The notes under the pieces were generated by a model that had not been told where the DNA came from, did no database searches, and saw only the letters and a program-made list of their open reading frames with translations. Positions 38,501 through 49,285 of a stretch of 64,000 bases of DNA are shown one piece after another. Each line of letters begins with the position of its first letter. Position 1 is the stretch's first letter. Origin of the DNA: Rhyacichthys aspro (taxonomy: Eukaryota; Chordata; Actinopteri; Gobiiformes; Rhyacichthyidae). Location: assembly GCA_036850595.1 (NCBI GenBank), contig CM072148.1, positions 6,685,118 to 6,749,117 on the forward strand. Direction: 5' to 3'. A program made the position numbers and the translations under genes.

Positions 38501-39431
38501 TGAACAAGCCAAAGAAAACACAGGTCGGTATGATTCTTGAATACTTTTAGAAAATCTTAGGCTTTAGAGTGATTTCATTCAGCTTTTAGTTTGTATTTCA
38601 CAGATGCAACAATTTGACTAAGATCATTTCAATCTTGTGAAAAATCTATTGAACAAGCCTTGAATAAGTAGATCCAGAGCATGTGGCTGTTCAATAGTGT
38701 ACCCATCAGAGATCTTCAGGTGATAATACATGCTGAATTACGGATGAAAGCCAAGGGTTAAAGTCCTCTTTAGTTTGAGACATTTTATTCTTTATCCTGC
38801 TGAAGGTTGGCTAATCACTGATCTTTGGCCACATCCTGGCTTCTTTAACTCACTTGTTGTGTACATACTCTAATTCAACCAAAACCACTGCCTCTTTAAA
38901 AGGTCCTATTTAGGACAAGCCATAGCAAATGGATGGAAAATCCTATTTATCTCCGTAAGGTCTGGAGCTAGGCATGTGTCATCACATGCTCCTGTAAATC
39001 TCTTCTGGGATGGTAAGGTTAGGCAGTGGTGCTCTGTTTGACTAAGAATGTCTCTGTCTCCTCGTAGACAAGACAGCAAACGGTGAAATCAGCCCAGATG
39101 AGAGGAAGCAGGAGGTGGAAAAAGAGACTCTCGAGGATGCTCCAGGGGCAGAGGTTAACAGGTATAATTCACACAAAGCATCTGATAATATAAACTTGGT
39201 ACTTGATTCATTTGAATAACCCTTTAATTTCTTTGAATAACCAAATAAGTTTGAAATGCATTATCCACAGAGCAGATCACAAGTTATTTTTTAAGGATAG
39301 ATGAAATAATTTTCTAAAACAGACCTGGATAATTTTAGTACATCCAAAATTGAAGACTGAATCACTTAACTAACCTTGTACTTACTATGTTTGTCCTCAG
39401 TGACTCCAAAACACAGGAAGAATCCGCCTGA
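32501..39431 (+). CDS. psip1: PC4 and SFRS1-interacting protein (LEDGF-like chromatin reader)
   Basis: Sixteen coding exons: 32501-32572, 32694-32770, 32892-33030, 33449-33538, 33856-33963, 35126-35185, 35267-35327, 35437-35514, 35625-35797, 35880-35950, 36041-36093, 36358-36428, 38028-38129, 38325-38523, 39068-39161 and 39401-39431, giving about 492 residues (human 530). Residues 1-96 form a PWWP domain with PHWP at 19-22 and the methyl-lysine cage residues Met15, Trp21 and Phe44. A charged middle region holds an eleven-Glu run (33,892-33,924) and an AT-hook-like RRGRKPK in exon 8. The integrase-binding-type domain (about 330-420) keeps LKIDN and KIRRFK, and the downstream NKSLAEQRQHEEA separates it from the paralogue HDGFL2. 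The family tethers partners to H3K36-methylated chromatin. Exon 8 may be alternative: its donor is weak (GGAA|GTGAAA), and skipping it also keeps frame. The position equivalent to human Val408 is Ala. The gene is convergent with snapc3. Confidence 0.93.
33892..33924 (+). repeat. GAG/GAA trinucleotide run in psip1 exon 5
   Basis: Ten GAG codons followed by GAA encode an uninterrupted acidic run in the linker after the PWWP domain. Length variation would stay in frame. Confidence 0.9.
36938..37516 (+). mobile_element. Degenerate Tc1/mariner-like transposon, internally deleted
   Basis: This lies in psip1 intron 12. The right part (37,206-37,469) encodes a decayed transposase C-terminus with P-N-S-P-D-L-N-L-M-E at 37,284-37,313, the end of the DDE catalytic core. 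Left-end sequence (GGTGAAGTGAATAACAC near 36,970, GTTAGAAGCAGGAAAAATG near 37,055) is followed directly by mid-transposase sequence. A second jump occurs near 37,256, so two internal stretches are missing. The right end, GGTGGTCATAATGTTATGCC, has an imperfect inverted counterpart near 36,950. The copy cannot encode an active enzyme. Confidence 0.8.
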
Positions 39432-40149
39432 GTGTCCTAAAAAGAAGGAAAAGACTTGCTGCTGTAAGCACAGAGACTTAACCCACAGTGGACTCCTCCA
39501 CTTGGAACATGGTTGGATAATGACTGATTCTTTCAGTTTTGCTGCTCAACATTTTCAGTCGATAAAACCCATTGTAAATTATTTTTATGATAATTGGTCT
39601 AATAATTACTTTAATCAAACTCCGTCAACATCATTGACCCAATCTATAACTGAGTTTTGGGCTTTTTTTTTTCAAATCTACATGTGCATGCAAAGAAAAT
39701 ATTTTCACTCATTCAACCACATCTTCCTCAAACTAAATGATCTTCATATTTCATTTATTAATCTTGTCTCAAACCTTTTACAGTTTGATCCAAATTTCAT
39801 GTATAAGTTATAGAATTAAAGATTAGGTGTTAATAATGTTGCATTAACCCGTTACAGATGCTTTCAGCAAGCAAAAACTGCAGAGTTGGTCCAAGTTTCA
39901 ACTGTATGTTTTATAAGTATTTCTTTTATTCATAGGTGTAAATAAGAGTATTTTTGTGCTTGTCTGATAACCTGTTTAAGCATCCATTAATAAATTAGTC
40001 TAACTACATGATTTCTTGGCCTATTGTTTTCTGTCTACTAGGAAGGACAATAAAAAAAGTACATTAGTTAAGTATATATTTATGTATTAAAAGTAACAGC
40101 CATTAAGCAAAGTAAAATCTACTGCACCTTTAAAATTGTAACTAAAGAC

Positions 40150-40178
40150 AATAAAATGGCAGGATATTTTTCAATAAA
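40150..40178 (+). terminator. psip1 polyadenylation signals
   Basis: Two AATAAA hexamers at 40,150-40,155 and 40,173-40,178 lie in the psip1 3' region, about 120 bp before the snapc3 signal on the other strand. Earlier AT-rich hexamers also exist, so the site actually used is uncertain. Confidence 0.45.
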
Positions 40179-40294
40179 CTCATGGTGCTACAAATGATGG
40201 CAAAAATGTGTGTAATCTAATGTAATCATTTAACTGAATACCAAATGTACACCACATCCTAAATTAAGACCCAGCAGGTGAACAAATTGTCAAT

Positions 40295-40300
40295 TTTATT
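40295..40300 (-). terminator. snapc3 polyadenylation signal
   Basis: TTTATT on the plus strand reads AATAAA on the minus strand, about 94 bp past the snapc3 stop. psip1 and snapc3 therefore converge with nearly touching 3' ends. Confidence 0.55.
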
Positions 40301-40393
40301 TCAAAATTTTAACTTAAAGCATGATAACACAACAGAAAAACAAAGAAATATTTGAAATACCTCAGTTGTAATGTACAGCAGTAAAAACAGACA

Positions 40394-43300
40394 TTAGTTA
40401 AAAGCACCACGGTCAATATAAGGATAGGCAAGGAAATTCCCCAGCTTATTGCCTTGTTTGTCATAGTGCAGCATCCGAAAACACTTGTCGCAGAAGAGAC
40501 ATGGATCACATGGAGCGAACTGGTCACTTTTAGTAGTCCACCTAAAAAAAACCAAATGTTTAAGACAGTGTTTTATTTTTTTAAAGGTGTAACTTGATGT
40601 TTTTACTCACCTGCCAATGTAGACATGACAAACTGCACACTTCTGGGTGTCAATCCTGTCTTTGTGGATAAGGAGCGGGTACAGTTTCTTGTCCAGGCAG
40701 TCATTCCTGTGCATCAGCCTGAAGAGTTTTTGGGCAACAGAAAAAAAGACCATTTTTAAGACACTCCTTTGAGCAGAATGTAGATTCGACTCACATTTGT
40801 GGTAATAAGGACCCATTTCACGTGTGGTTATTCTGCTTACACCAACAGAACTCAGGCATTTACGCATCTTTCAGCGCAATGAAACCAAGAGTTCTGAGGC
40901 ACTCATCTAGCGAGTCTTGTGAGAAAAGTCAAATATGGTCTGACAACAGGGAGCTTTCTTTAAATGAGGTATCACACTACACGGATAAGGCAGAAGAAAA
41001 TCATATCTTGTGACAAAGCAAACCACTAAGTGTTGCTTATTTTATAGTCTCGAGGATCCTCTGTATACTCTATTCACAGATAGGGTATAGCAAGCTGTGG
41101 ATGTGACAGAACTTCAGTAGTTTAAATTTAATATATCTTTTTTTTTTACTTTGATGTCTGTCATCACCATGTTCACTAAAATAGTAATAAGTGAACTTAG
41201 GATAAAAATATTTGTTTTTGTTATAAATAAAATAGTAAATACATAAAGTCTTTTTCTATATTTTCCAAACCCAGAGTGCCTCAGTCTCTGCATTATACTT
41301 TTTGTTTTCAATTCAAGTCAATGTATTTTTCTCTTTAGGGCAATGAGGACATCGATATACACATTGTATTCATACTTTTGACTAACATTTCATCAGCTGC
41401 TGCATGATGTGAAAATGTGCAGTATTAACCTGACGTCTGTGATAATGACCAGATGCTCACAGTCTCCCTGGTGACAGTAGAGGTACGGGAAGCCCACTTT
41501 CACTTTCAGGTCCATAAACTGTGTGTCCTCCATCTTTCCTTGGGTGTATGGAGGAAAATTACAAGCCTTTGCCCATTCAATAGTAGTCCTGTATTCCAAT
41601 GGGAAAAATCAAGTTTAATTTACCAAATTATAATAGTGTGTGACTGGGGTTATTCAAATACATTTGTATGGAATAGCTTTACATGGTGTATGTATAAGAT
41701 GATGCACATTTCTATCTATGCACATATCTTATGACTATGCAATGACATTAAATTCACTTGGATAAAATTAGTCAAATAATCAAAATTATGGTTGTTAGTT
41801 AACATATTTTAGTTATAAATTGACTCATTTAACCCAAGAGAGGCAGGGACAGGCTTTTTTTTTTTTCTTTTTTCTTTTTTTAAACAACCATGTCGGAAAA
41901 CATACCCCGTGGGCAGAAATGTGGTTGGAAAAACTTTGATCGGAAATGGTTTGGTTTTATCAGTCCAACTAGGAGCATTATCACATTAACAATGCAAAGG
42001 GATTGAGACCGTACATCTGTGAGGCTTTCTGAAAACTACTTTTGACTCAGGCAAGTTATCAAAGAAATGTCTAAACTCGAAAAGCCTCAAGACTTGACTC
42101 TAGCCCTACAGAAAACAACCATGTGAACTCATTTGTCCAGACTAACCGTGAGTGAAGGATATATCAGAGTAAGAGGAGTGTCTCAAGAATAATCGTGCTC
42201 TCCTATCAGATCTGGCAAAACATGAGTCCAAGTCTGGCCGGAAATAATAAAACCACATGAGCTTATTAAAAGGATGCCACAGTGAATGCGTGTCTTGTGT
42301 GCGTGACATTTTTTTTGAATGGGGAACGTAGAGTACAGTAAAGAGCAGTCAAGATTCTTGTCAGTCATAACATTTACATAAAGGTAGAGAAATTAGCATT
42401 ATTTCCTTAATCAGTTTCATTATAGTGTGCCTTGAAACAAAGCAGACTTACATGCTAATGTCCTGGCACTCTGGGAACCGCATGTCATTGTAGAAAACTC
42501 CTTCGAAGAAAAAGAAGGCTGACTTGTAATGATCCTGCAACACATAAAATTTACCATAACAATTTGGGACACAAACAGGTATTTGTCCAATAAATGTACA
42601 GGTCAGACACATGCAGAGACTGTGCGTGGATGTAAAGATGCTCACTTTGCTGACAAAATCTGGGACCATGTCAGGGTTGTTACTAAACTCCCCACAAATC
42701 TGTAAGTCACTGACACAACAAATGGCATCTCGGAGCTCGGCCAAAGTGTGGCAGCCTGTCATCAGTAGAGTCATATGGGGTCTGGTGTAGTTAAACTATA
42801 GGGAAAACACAGACAAATATCAGAATATAATAATTAAAGATGGCACATAATGGAATCAAAATGTGGAGTTTACTGTCCTGTTAACATAATTCATTAGAGA
42901 AATACTCACTTTATCACAAGCAGCTGGGTAGTAGACATTGATGGTTAGAAGAACCTCTCCTTCAGGAACCAAGTTTTCCACTGCCTCTGGTTTTCTTTCA
43001 ACTGTTAATCGCTCCTAGAATTGACCATTTCAAGCTTTATCTGATGTCTGATGACGGCGGCTTCTACTATGAAATAACGTACTCACCAGTTCATCTGCAT
43101 AAAGGTCATGCCTGTTCTTGATGCAGTTTAGAGAGGCTCTGTAATCTTGTCTCGTTTTCCGTTGTCTGTAAAAATTACACAAGTGTTTAAATGGTTATTT
43201 TGTTACACATGGTTGCACAATGTGTCACAAAATGTTACTTCTAAACTGTTGAATCTTACATTAAAGTTTTCAGGATTGGGTCTTCAGGCACAACGTCTGT

Positions 43301-44477
43301 GTCAGGTTGCTCGCCCGCGGGATGACAACGAAGGGAATCGACACTGAGAAGAATAAGCAAGGACAACTTTTGTATCACAGGCAATATAATGTCATTTGAT
43401 TGTGAATAGTGCAACTCTTACTCTTTACACACTCTTTCACACTATTATAGACACTATACTGTAGGTTTTGTGCCATTACTATTATGTTTTTGGATGAGAG
43501 CATTATTGGCTTCGTTAAGGGAGGGATGAGGATACGAAACAGTCATCAGATTTGCAAGTAAGATGTGCTGATGTTTTATTTGAATAAACTTTGCTTGAAT
43601 TGTTTATTGTTAGAAAAATACATTTAAACACCAGGGTTTCATACTGTTTTGGATTGTCAGGCCATGATAAATGCTAGAAAAGACATGGAAACTGTAAAAT
43701 CAACAATACATACATTCATTTTAAAAGTGGTGTAAGCATGAGTATTGGATAATTAAATCTGGTAAATTTAAATGACAAGTTTAAATTCATTTTTCATGTG
43801 TTTTATATTTGGTCAAACAATGTGTCCATATCAATCGGGGAATAGTGAATATGTGTCAAATCGAACGAAGCAAGGACAACTTTTGTGACACAGACATGTC
43901 ATTTTCCTGTCCTGAATGTTGACAGTGCAACCCTTACTTTGTCCTTTGATACTATTACGGACAATGTAAGTTTTGTGCTATCACTATCTTAAATAATTAT
44001 GGTGAGAAACCAGAACAGTCTAGTGGTGAAAGACATTTTGACCGAAGCACGTCATTTCAATCGTTGTACAGCCCCGAGGCCAGAGAGAGTACGTCTGAAT
44101 GGTGCAATGTCACGAGTTCTGCCTTTAATGTTAGCCTTTGGGACACTGTTCTCCTCCAGCCTGCGGCCAAACTAAAGGACACCCCGTACCAAACACAATT
44201 ATACCACATAAATGCACAAAGAGGTTATTTGAACTGAATGTTAAATTGCTGAATACCTGCAGATGGATTTGAGTTCGCTCATCGTCTCCGCGTCAATGCC
44301 CATCTCTTTGACAAAGTTAGCCTCAAACGAGTCCTGGTCCGGCTGGCCATAAGAATAGCTGCTCGGCTGGAGTCTCTTAAGCCACTCGGATCTAAAAGAG
44401 TCGATATGAAAAGCTGTTGTGTTAACGCCAACGTATTCATAATCCGGAATGTTTGTTTTGTTGTTGGATTCCGCCAT
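40394..44477 (-). CDS. snapc3: snRNA-activating protein complex subunit 3
   Basis: Nine coding exons on the minus strand: 44257-44477, 43260-43343, 43087-43165, 42910-43014, 42646-42795, 42452-42534, 41430-41588, 40611-40718 and 40394-40541, about 378 residues (human 411). SNAPC3 is the SNAPc subunit that helps recognise the proximal sequence element of U1, U2, U6 and 7SK-type RNA genes in the nucleus. The C-terminal zinc-binding region is intact: CHQGDCEH in exon 7, CAVC-H in exon 8, and CDPCLFCDKCFRMLHYD in exon 9. The start is the first ATG in exon 1 (MAESNN), with no upstream in-frame alternative of note. Intron 1 contains a ttc39b-derived fragment and duplicated intron sequence. The exon 7 donor (GTTAAT) is a weak consensus. 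The gene is head-to-head with ttc39b, about 600 bp between start codons. Confidence 0.94.
43355..43486. repeat. Direct duplication, copy 1 (snapc3 intron 1)
   Basis: The copy begins AAGCAAGGACAACTTTTGT just outside snapc3 exon 2 and continues through blocks such as AGTGCAAC-CTTACT, ACTATTA-G-ACA-T and TTTTGTGC. The same series recurs in the same order at 43,868-43,992. The two copies are diverged, and the ttc39b fragment lies between them. Confidence 0.85.
43487..43865 (+). pseudogene. Partial ttc39b copy inside snapc3 intron 1
   Basis: Positions 43,487-43,819 align with ttc39b 46,214-46,530: the 3' part of exon 6, intron 6, exon 7 and the start of intron 7. Positions 43,831-43,865 then align with ttc39b 46,671-46,705. 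About 140 bp, including exon 8, is missing. Introns are retained, so this is a DNA-level duplication and not a processed copy. The exon 6 part is still open (FLDESIIGF-type) with its donor CAA|GTAAGA. The exon 7 acceptor TTTTAGG has become TTTTGG, and exon 7 is frame-disrupted. It lies on the strand opposite to snapc3 transcription and sits about 2.7 kb upstream of its parent. Confidence 0.93.
43868..43992. repeat. Direct duplication, copy 2 (snapc3 intron 1)
   Basis: This is the second copy of the intron segment at 43,355-43,486, again opening with AAGCAAGGACAACTTTTGT. A short AATCGA microhomology precedes both copies (exon 2 end at copy 1, end of the ttc39b fragment at copy 2). Confidence 0.85.
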
Positions 44478-45087
44478 TGTTTTTGTTGTTCTTCTTCGTG
44501 TCTTTTTTGTTGCACTTCAGCTGTCTCTAAGGCTCATTACTGCCACCTGTGCGCGGGAGTGTGCAGCTGCGTTAAACCTCAGTTATCACACAGTTTTTGT
44601 TTGCAACCTGACCACTAGGTGTCGCTAGTGTGTTCTCTGAACTAAGGTGTCACCAGCTGAATGTTATCAAATCTACTGAGAGCAAGCGGTGGATTTTGAA
44701 CATGTCTGCATTGAGTGTGGCACTAGAACAGTGTAATTCAGTTTTGGTATCTGATTCTTCACAGACTCAAATGTTTTGATTACTATAGCATTGTGAATTT
44801 AATAAGTGCATCATTTTAATACATAATTAGGTAATAAAGGTTTAAAAGAATAAGTTAAGTTGATATTCTTGAGATGTAGCCCACACAAATACAATGATGC
44901 TCTGTATTGAGAGCTTCAGAGTCTGTGGGCTGGCTGCTGAACGAGGCCACTCCCGGGGTTTACCTTATAAATGTTACTGAAATCCCGACAGTTGTCCGCT
45001 CCGCACAACTGAGAAAGTTTGGAAGACGGCAGTGATTCACTCTTCAATTTAAAAAGACTCTTGTTCTTATTCAAATTTCAGCCATAA
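44478..45087. promoter_or_regulatory. Divergent snapc3/ttc39b promoter region
   Basis: About 610 bp separate the two divergent start codons. On the ttc39b side TATAAA lies at 44,966-44,971, and a CG-containing stretch about 30 bp downstream (44,990-45,030) is a plausible start site. No TATA-like element is obvious near snapc3. Whether the two promoters are functionally coupled cannot be read from the sequence. Confidence 0.5.
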
Positions 45088-48000
45088 ATGGAGACCAAAG
45101 TTGATTCAATAGAACAGGTAGGCCAATTCAATCCGTTTTTAGTTAGTAAACTTACACTTTTGCGTTATTTTTCTAAGAATCAATCGAAACAATCGCTGTG
45201 CTGTAGTAAGCTTTCAAAGTCAGATGATTTTTACATTTCAGTTCAGAATTCAGTCAAATTCAATCAAATGTATTTAATTTAGCTTTGTATTGTGTTTTTT
45301 AGTTGGACCTCTCCAATTCCACAGAGAATGGAAAGTAAGTAGAATTACCATTATTGTTATTTTTGTTCGTTGTATTAATAGGAGTATTAGTATTAGAGAA
45401 TTAATATTAATGAAATTACAGTAATATACTGATCGCACGCTAGAGGTCAGTAAAAATCATTCACTGACATCTTTTAGGTTCTTTGACACGTTATTAAAAT
45501 AAACAGTAGTTTTATGGACATCAGTTGCATTTATTTGTCCTTCATTCTTTTAGACCAAAAATGGACTTGGAGGCTGCATTAAAGGAATGTGCCTCAGCCC
45601 TTGAACTCTTCCTAAACAACCGGTTTGCTGATGCTCTGGCTCTTTTAAAACCATGGTAATTTACTAATAATTTAAAAAAAGGCCATGATTCATGTGGATT
45701 TGAATAAAAAGTCATATCTCGCAGGAAGGATCAGAGCATGTATCATGCAATGGGGTACAGCAGCATCTTGGTGATGCAGGCAGGCATGACCTTTGAACCC
45801 AAAGACATGGATGCAGCTATGACATCTTTGAGAGAATCTTTGCAGACATGCCAGAGGTACGCCCAAACAACTGACTGATTAAAAGTTTTTAGATAAATTA
45901 CAGTATACATTTTTTTTTACTAATTGTGCTCTGATTTAGTTTGCGTAAGAAAACAGGAATCGTCGAGACTCTCACCAGCTTTTTGTATCGACAACCATCT
46001 GACAACTTGACAGAAGGTGAGCTATCACTTGTTCCTCTGAGTGGAGCATAGCGTATTAAAAATGATCTGTAACACATTTCATCATTTGACTTTGCTAAAA
46101 GCACATTTCTGTTTTTGTTTGTCATTTGTGTGAACACCACTCTGACCTCTGCAGAGGAGATGCATGCAGAACTGTGCTATGCTGAGGTTCTGCTACAGAA
46201 GGCAGCGCTGACATTTTTGGATGAGAGCATTATTGGCTTTATTAAGGGAGGCATGAAGATACGGAACAGTTATCAGATTTACAAGTAAGATGTGACATTT
46301 TATTTGAATAAACTTGGCTTGAATTGTTTATTGTTAGAAAAATACAGGATTTTATACTTGTCTGTTTTAGGGACTGTCAGGCCATGATAAATGCCAGAAA
46401 AGACATGGAAAAACTGAACAATACTTACATTCATTTTAAGAGTGGTGTAAGCATGGGTATCGGCTCATTTAATCTGGTAAGTTTAAATGACAGCTGAGCC
46501 TCATATGATTTGTATTTTATTGCTAAAACAGTTTCTATCAACGTACAGCTGTTTAATCATCTGCACTCATTCTTGTCAGATGCTGTCCCTGCTTCCATCC
46601 AGAGTTCTCCGACTGATGGAGTTTTTGGGATTCTCAGGAGACAGGGTAGGCGCCGTCTGTGCTGTCTCTAGATCAATAATGGAATAGTGAATATATGTAA
46701 AATCAAAACGTGCCTTTACTTCCAGGAGGTTGGTTTATCGGAGCTGAGGGAGGGCGCAGCCAGCAACAGCCTGCGCTCAATCCTCTGCACTCTAACTCTG
46801 ATGATGTTTCACCTTTACATCACAGTGATTCTTGGTGAGAAGACCACAGTGTAGTTCTGACAAACAATCAAATACTCACACTTTTGAATTACATAAACAT
46901 CAGACTGTTTACTTATGGGTTTATCCAGGGACTGGTGAAGGGAACCTCACTGAATCTGAATCTTTGCTAGAGCCTTACACCAAGAGGTTCCCAAATGTAA
47001 GCTGTGGATTGTGCTTTTAAATGGAGACTTGTACATAAATAATTGTTTATTAAAGTAAAATGATCTAACCCATAGGGAGCACTGATTCTTTTCTACACAG
47101 CAAGAATCGCCCTACTCAAAGGAAACTTCACCTTTGTGAGTTTAGTTAATGTCTTTCTGAATATGTCTGCAACCAGCTCAATTGTAGATGTTGAAAAAAA
47201 GTAACCTAAGTGACATATGTGGTGGTTTCTATTTAGGCCCAGGAGAAGTTTTTGGCCTGTATCGCAGCGCAGGAAGAATGGCGTCAGATTCATCACCTGT
47301 GTTACTGGGAGCTTATGTGGGCTTACTGCTTTGAACAGAACTGGACAGAGGCGCACCGTTACGCTGACCTGCTGTGTAAAGAGAGCAAATGGTCACAGGT
47401 AAGGAAGGTTAATCTGAATCCATTTCCACTCAAAACTTAACTCTTATTTCATGTTTCTCTTTCTTTCTCTTTAGGCTGTCTACACGTTTCAGAAAGCTGC
47501 CATCTTGAGTATGCTCCCAGAAGAAGAAGTGACTAAAATGGGGGAAAATGTGGTGGAATTATTTAGGTGAGCAAGCAAAATAAAAAAGAGTGTTGATTTG
47601 TTAATACAGCTAATTGACATGTGGTTTGTAGGCAGGTGGATGGACTCAGGTTGAGGATTGCTGGGAAGTCAATTCCCACTGAGAAGTTTGCAGCAAAGAA
47701 AGCAGAACGATACAGTTCTCCTAACCCGGTGAAACTTGTTGTGCCTGCTTTGGTGAGGACACAGTCAACCGTGCAGTATATTATTGAATGTTTAAACATG
47801 TTGGTACTAAATATAACATACTGTGCAGGAAATGATGTATGTCTGGAATGGATTCACAGTAGTGGGAAAAAGACCTGAGCTTACTGAAAGCATCTTGACC
47901 ACCTTAAAAACTGCCGAGCAGGCTCTCAAAGACTCTCAGAGTGAGGAAAACACAAAAATATGTCTCATAATTGTTTGTGGTAGCTGCTAACATGAAAGTA

Positions 48001-48587
48001 ATGTGCATCCTGTGCAGCTCCATCGGAGTATCACTTGGATGATCAGTGTGTTGTGCAGCTGCTCAAAGGCCTGTGTCTCAGAGAGCTAGGGCAGCTGGAC
48101 CAGGCTGAGCTTTGTTTTAATCATGTCATTTCCAAGTAAGGCTTCTTACACAATAGTACCTTGTATATTTAGATGTACATTATTGGTAGCACAGTGTACA
48201 ACTTTTTGTGTGATGTCTGTCCTTTTTTGCAGAGAAAATGAAATAAAGAACAACAGCTATCTTGTGCCGTATACCTTGTATGAGCTGGGCCTGTTACACA
48301 AGCAGAGAGGGGACTTTAACAAGGCCATCGAAGTAATGGAAAATGTCAAGTAAGTGCTTTCATTTAGACAGATTTTAGACCATATTTATAAGCACAGTTT
48401 GGAAATATTCTTTTAAAATCTATTGCATCAAGAGATATTTCTCTCTCATTTTGTCACTATAATTGTTTATAGAACAAACTACAAAGATTACAACATGGAG
48501 TCCAGGCTACATTTCCGCATTCATGCTGCTCTCAACACAATGGGAACGTTTTCAGCCAAACTTCCTCCTTCTCGTACACCAGCATAA
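45088..48587 (+). CDS. ttc39b: Tetratricopeptide repeat protein 39B
   Basis: Eighteen coding exons: 45088-45117, 45303-45334, 45554-45655, 45725-45856, 45940-46016, 46155-46284, 46371-46476, 46580-46645, 46726-46834, 46929-46996, 47076-47135, 47237-47398, 47475-47566, 47632-47752, 47829-47940, 48018-48135, 48233-48349 and 48473-48587, about 582 residues. The body matches the TTC39 (IML2-like) family: an N-terminal helical region with LFLNNRFADALALLKPW, a central GVSMGIGSFNL segment, and C-terminal TPR-like helices (YTLYELGLLHKQRGDFNKAI). Mammalian TTC39B affects LXR turnover and HDL/lipid balance; that role here is inference. The B assignment over A or C rests mainly on the neighbours snapc3 and psip1. 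The short N-terminus (ten codons in exon 1) suggests that other 5' exons may exist. Confidence 0.87.
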
Positions 48588-48798
48588 AACAACACAAAGC
48601 AAAAAAATAACCTGAATGGAGCAAGTCTCACCTTTAGATGGGTCTGCTGTGGTCAACCCTTTGTATACAATCATTTTTGTTGTGTGAGTGGTGTAACAAG
48701 TAACCATGAAATATGATGTGTAAAATAAGATATTTTGTAAAAATACACAGTGACAATTTCTGAGATTGACTTATGTGAACAAATGACTTTGTACTAAA

Positions 48799-48804
48799 AA
48801 TAAA
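48799..48804 (+). terminator. ttc39b polyadenylation signal
   Basis: AATAAA lies about 210 bp after the ttc39b stop. Another is at 48,992-48,997. The 300-odd bases from there to the dnajb14 promoter hold nothing else I recognise. Confidence 0.45.
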
Positions 48805-49189
48805 AAGTCAAAACCTGTGCAAATCTTTCAGTAGTCTGCCATGTCAGTAAAAGTTGATAAACTTGAGGAGCGTCTGGATTTACAAGAACTAACCAGCTTT
48901 TGAGACAACCATGGATTTAACATTGTAAACTGCCTAAAATAAGGCAAGGAATTGATTTGTAAGATGACCTATTTTAATATTTGAACATTTTAATAAACTA
49001 TATCTTCATACAGTTGAGTTGTTTGCAGCCATCTTTTTAGTCAAATAAATGAACACTTTGTGTGCATAATGAGTAGATTATATTATTATTAAATAACAGA
49101 GAAAGATTGACAGTAACATCTTACTTTTTTTTTTTTATTGACGTGAGCGTTATTTAGATGAAATTGTCCAAAGTGGATCCATGTATTAT

Positions 49190-49285
49190 GTGCCTGGAGC
49201 AGTGAACAGGAGCCAGCGGCTGGGGGTGGTCACGTGGTCTGTGGGCTGATCAGCTGACTCTCCGGGGGGAGGAAGAGGAGAGAAG
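49190..49285 (+). promoter_or_regulatory. dnajb14 promoter with CACGTG E-box
   Basis: GGTCACGTGG at 49,228-49,237 contains the E-box CACGTG (49,231-49,236) about 50 bp before the dnajb14 ATG, in a GC-rich stretch. The flanking GTCACGTG fits USF/MITF/TFE-type factors. Confidence 0.45.

Noticed and set aside
32501..39431. Assignment of this gene as hdgfl2
   Set aside because: The segment after the integrase-binding-type helices (FLVGEGD, NKSLAEQRQHEEA) is the PSIP1 type, and the snapc3 neighbour fits PSIP1.
43487..43865. Processed retrocopy of ttc39b
   Set aside because: Intron 6 and part of intron 7 are retained, so it arose by DNA duplication.
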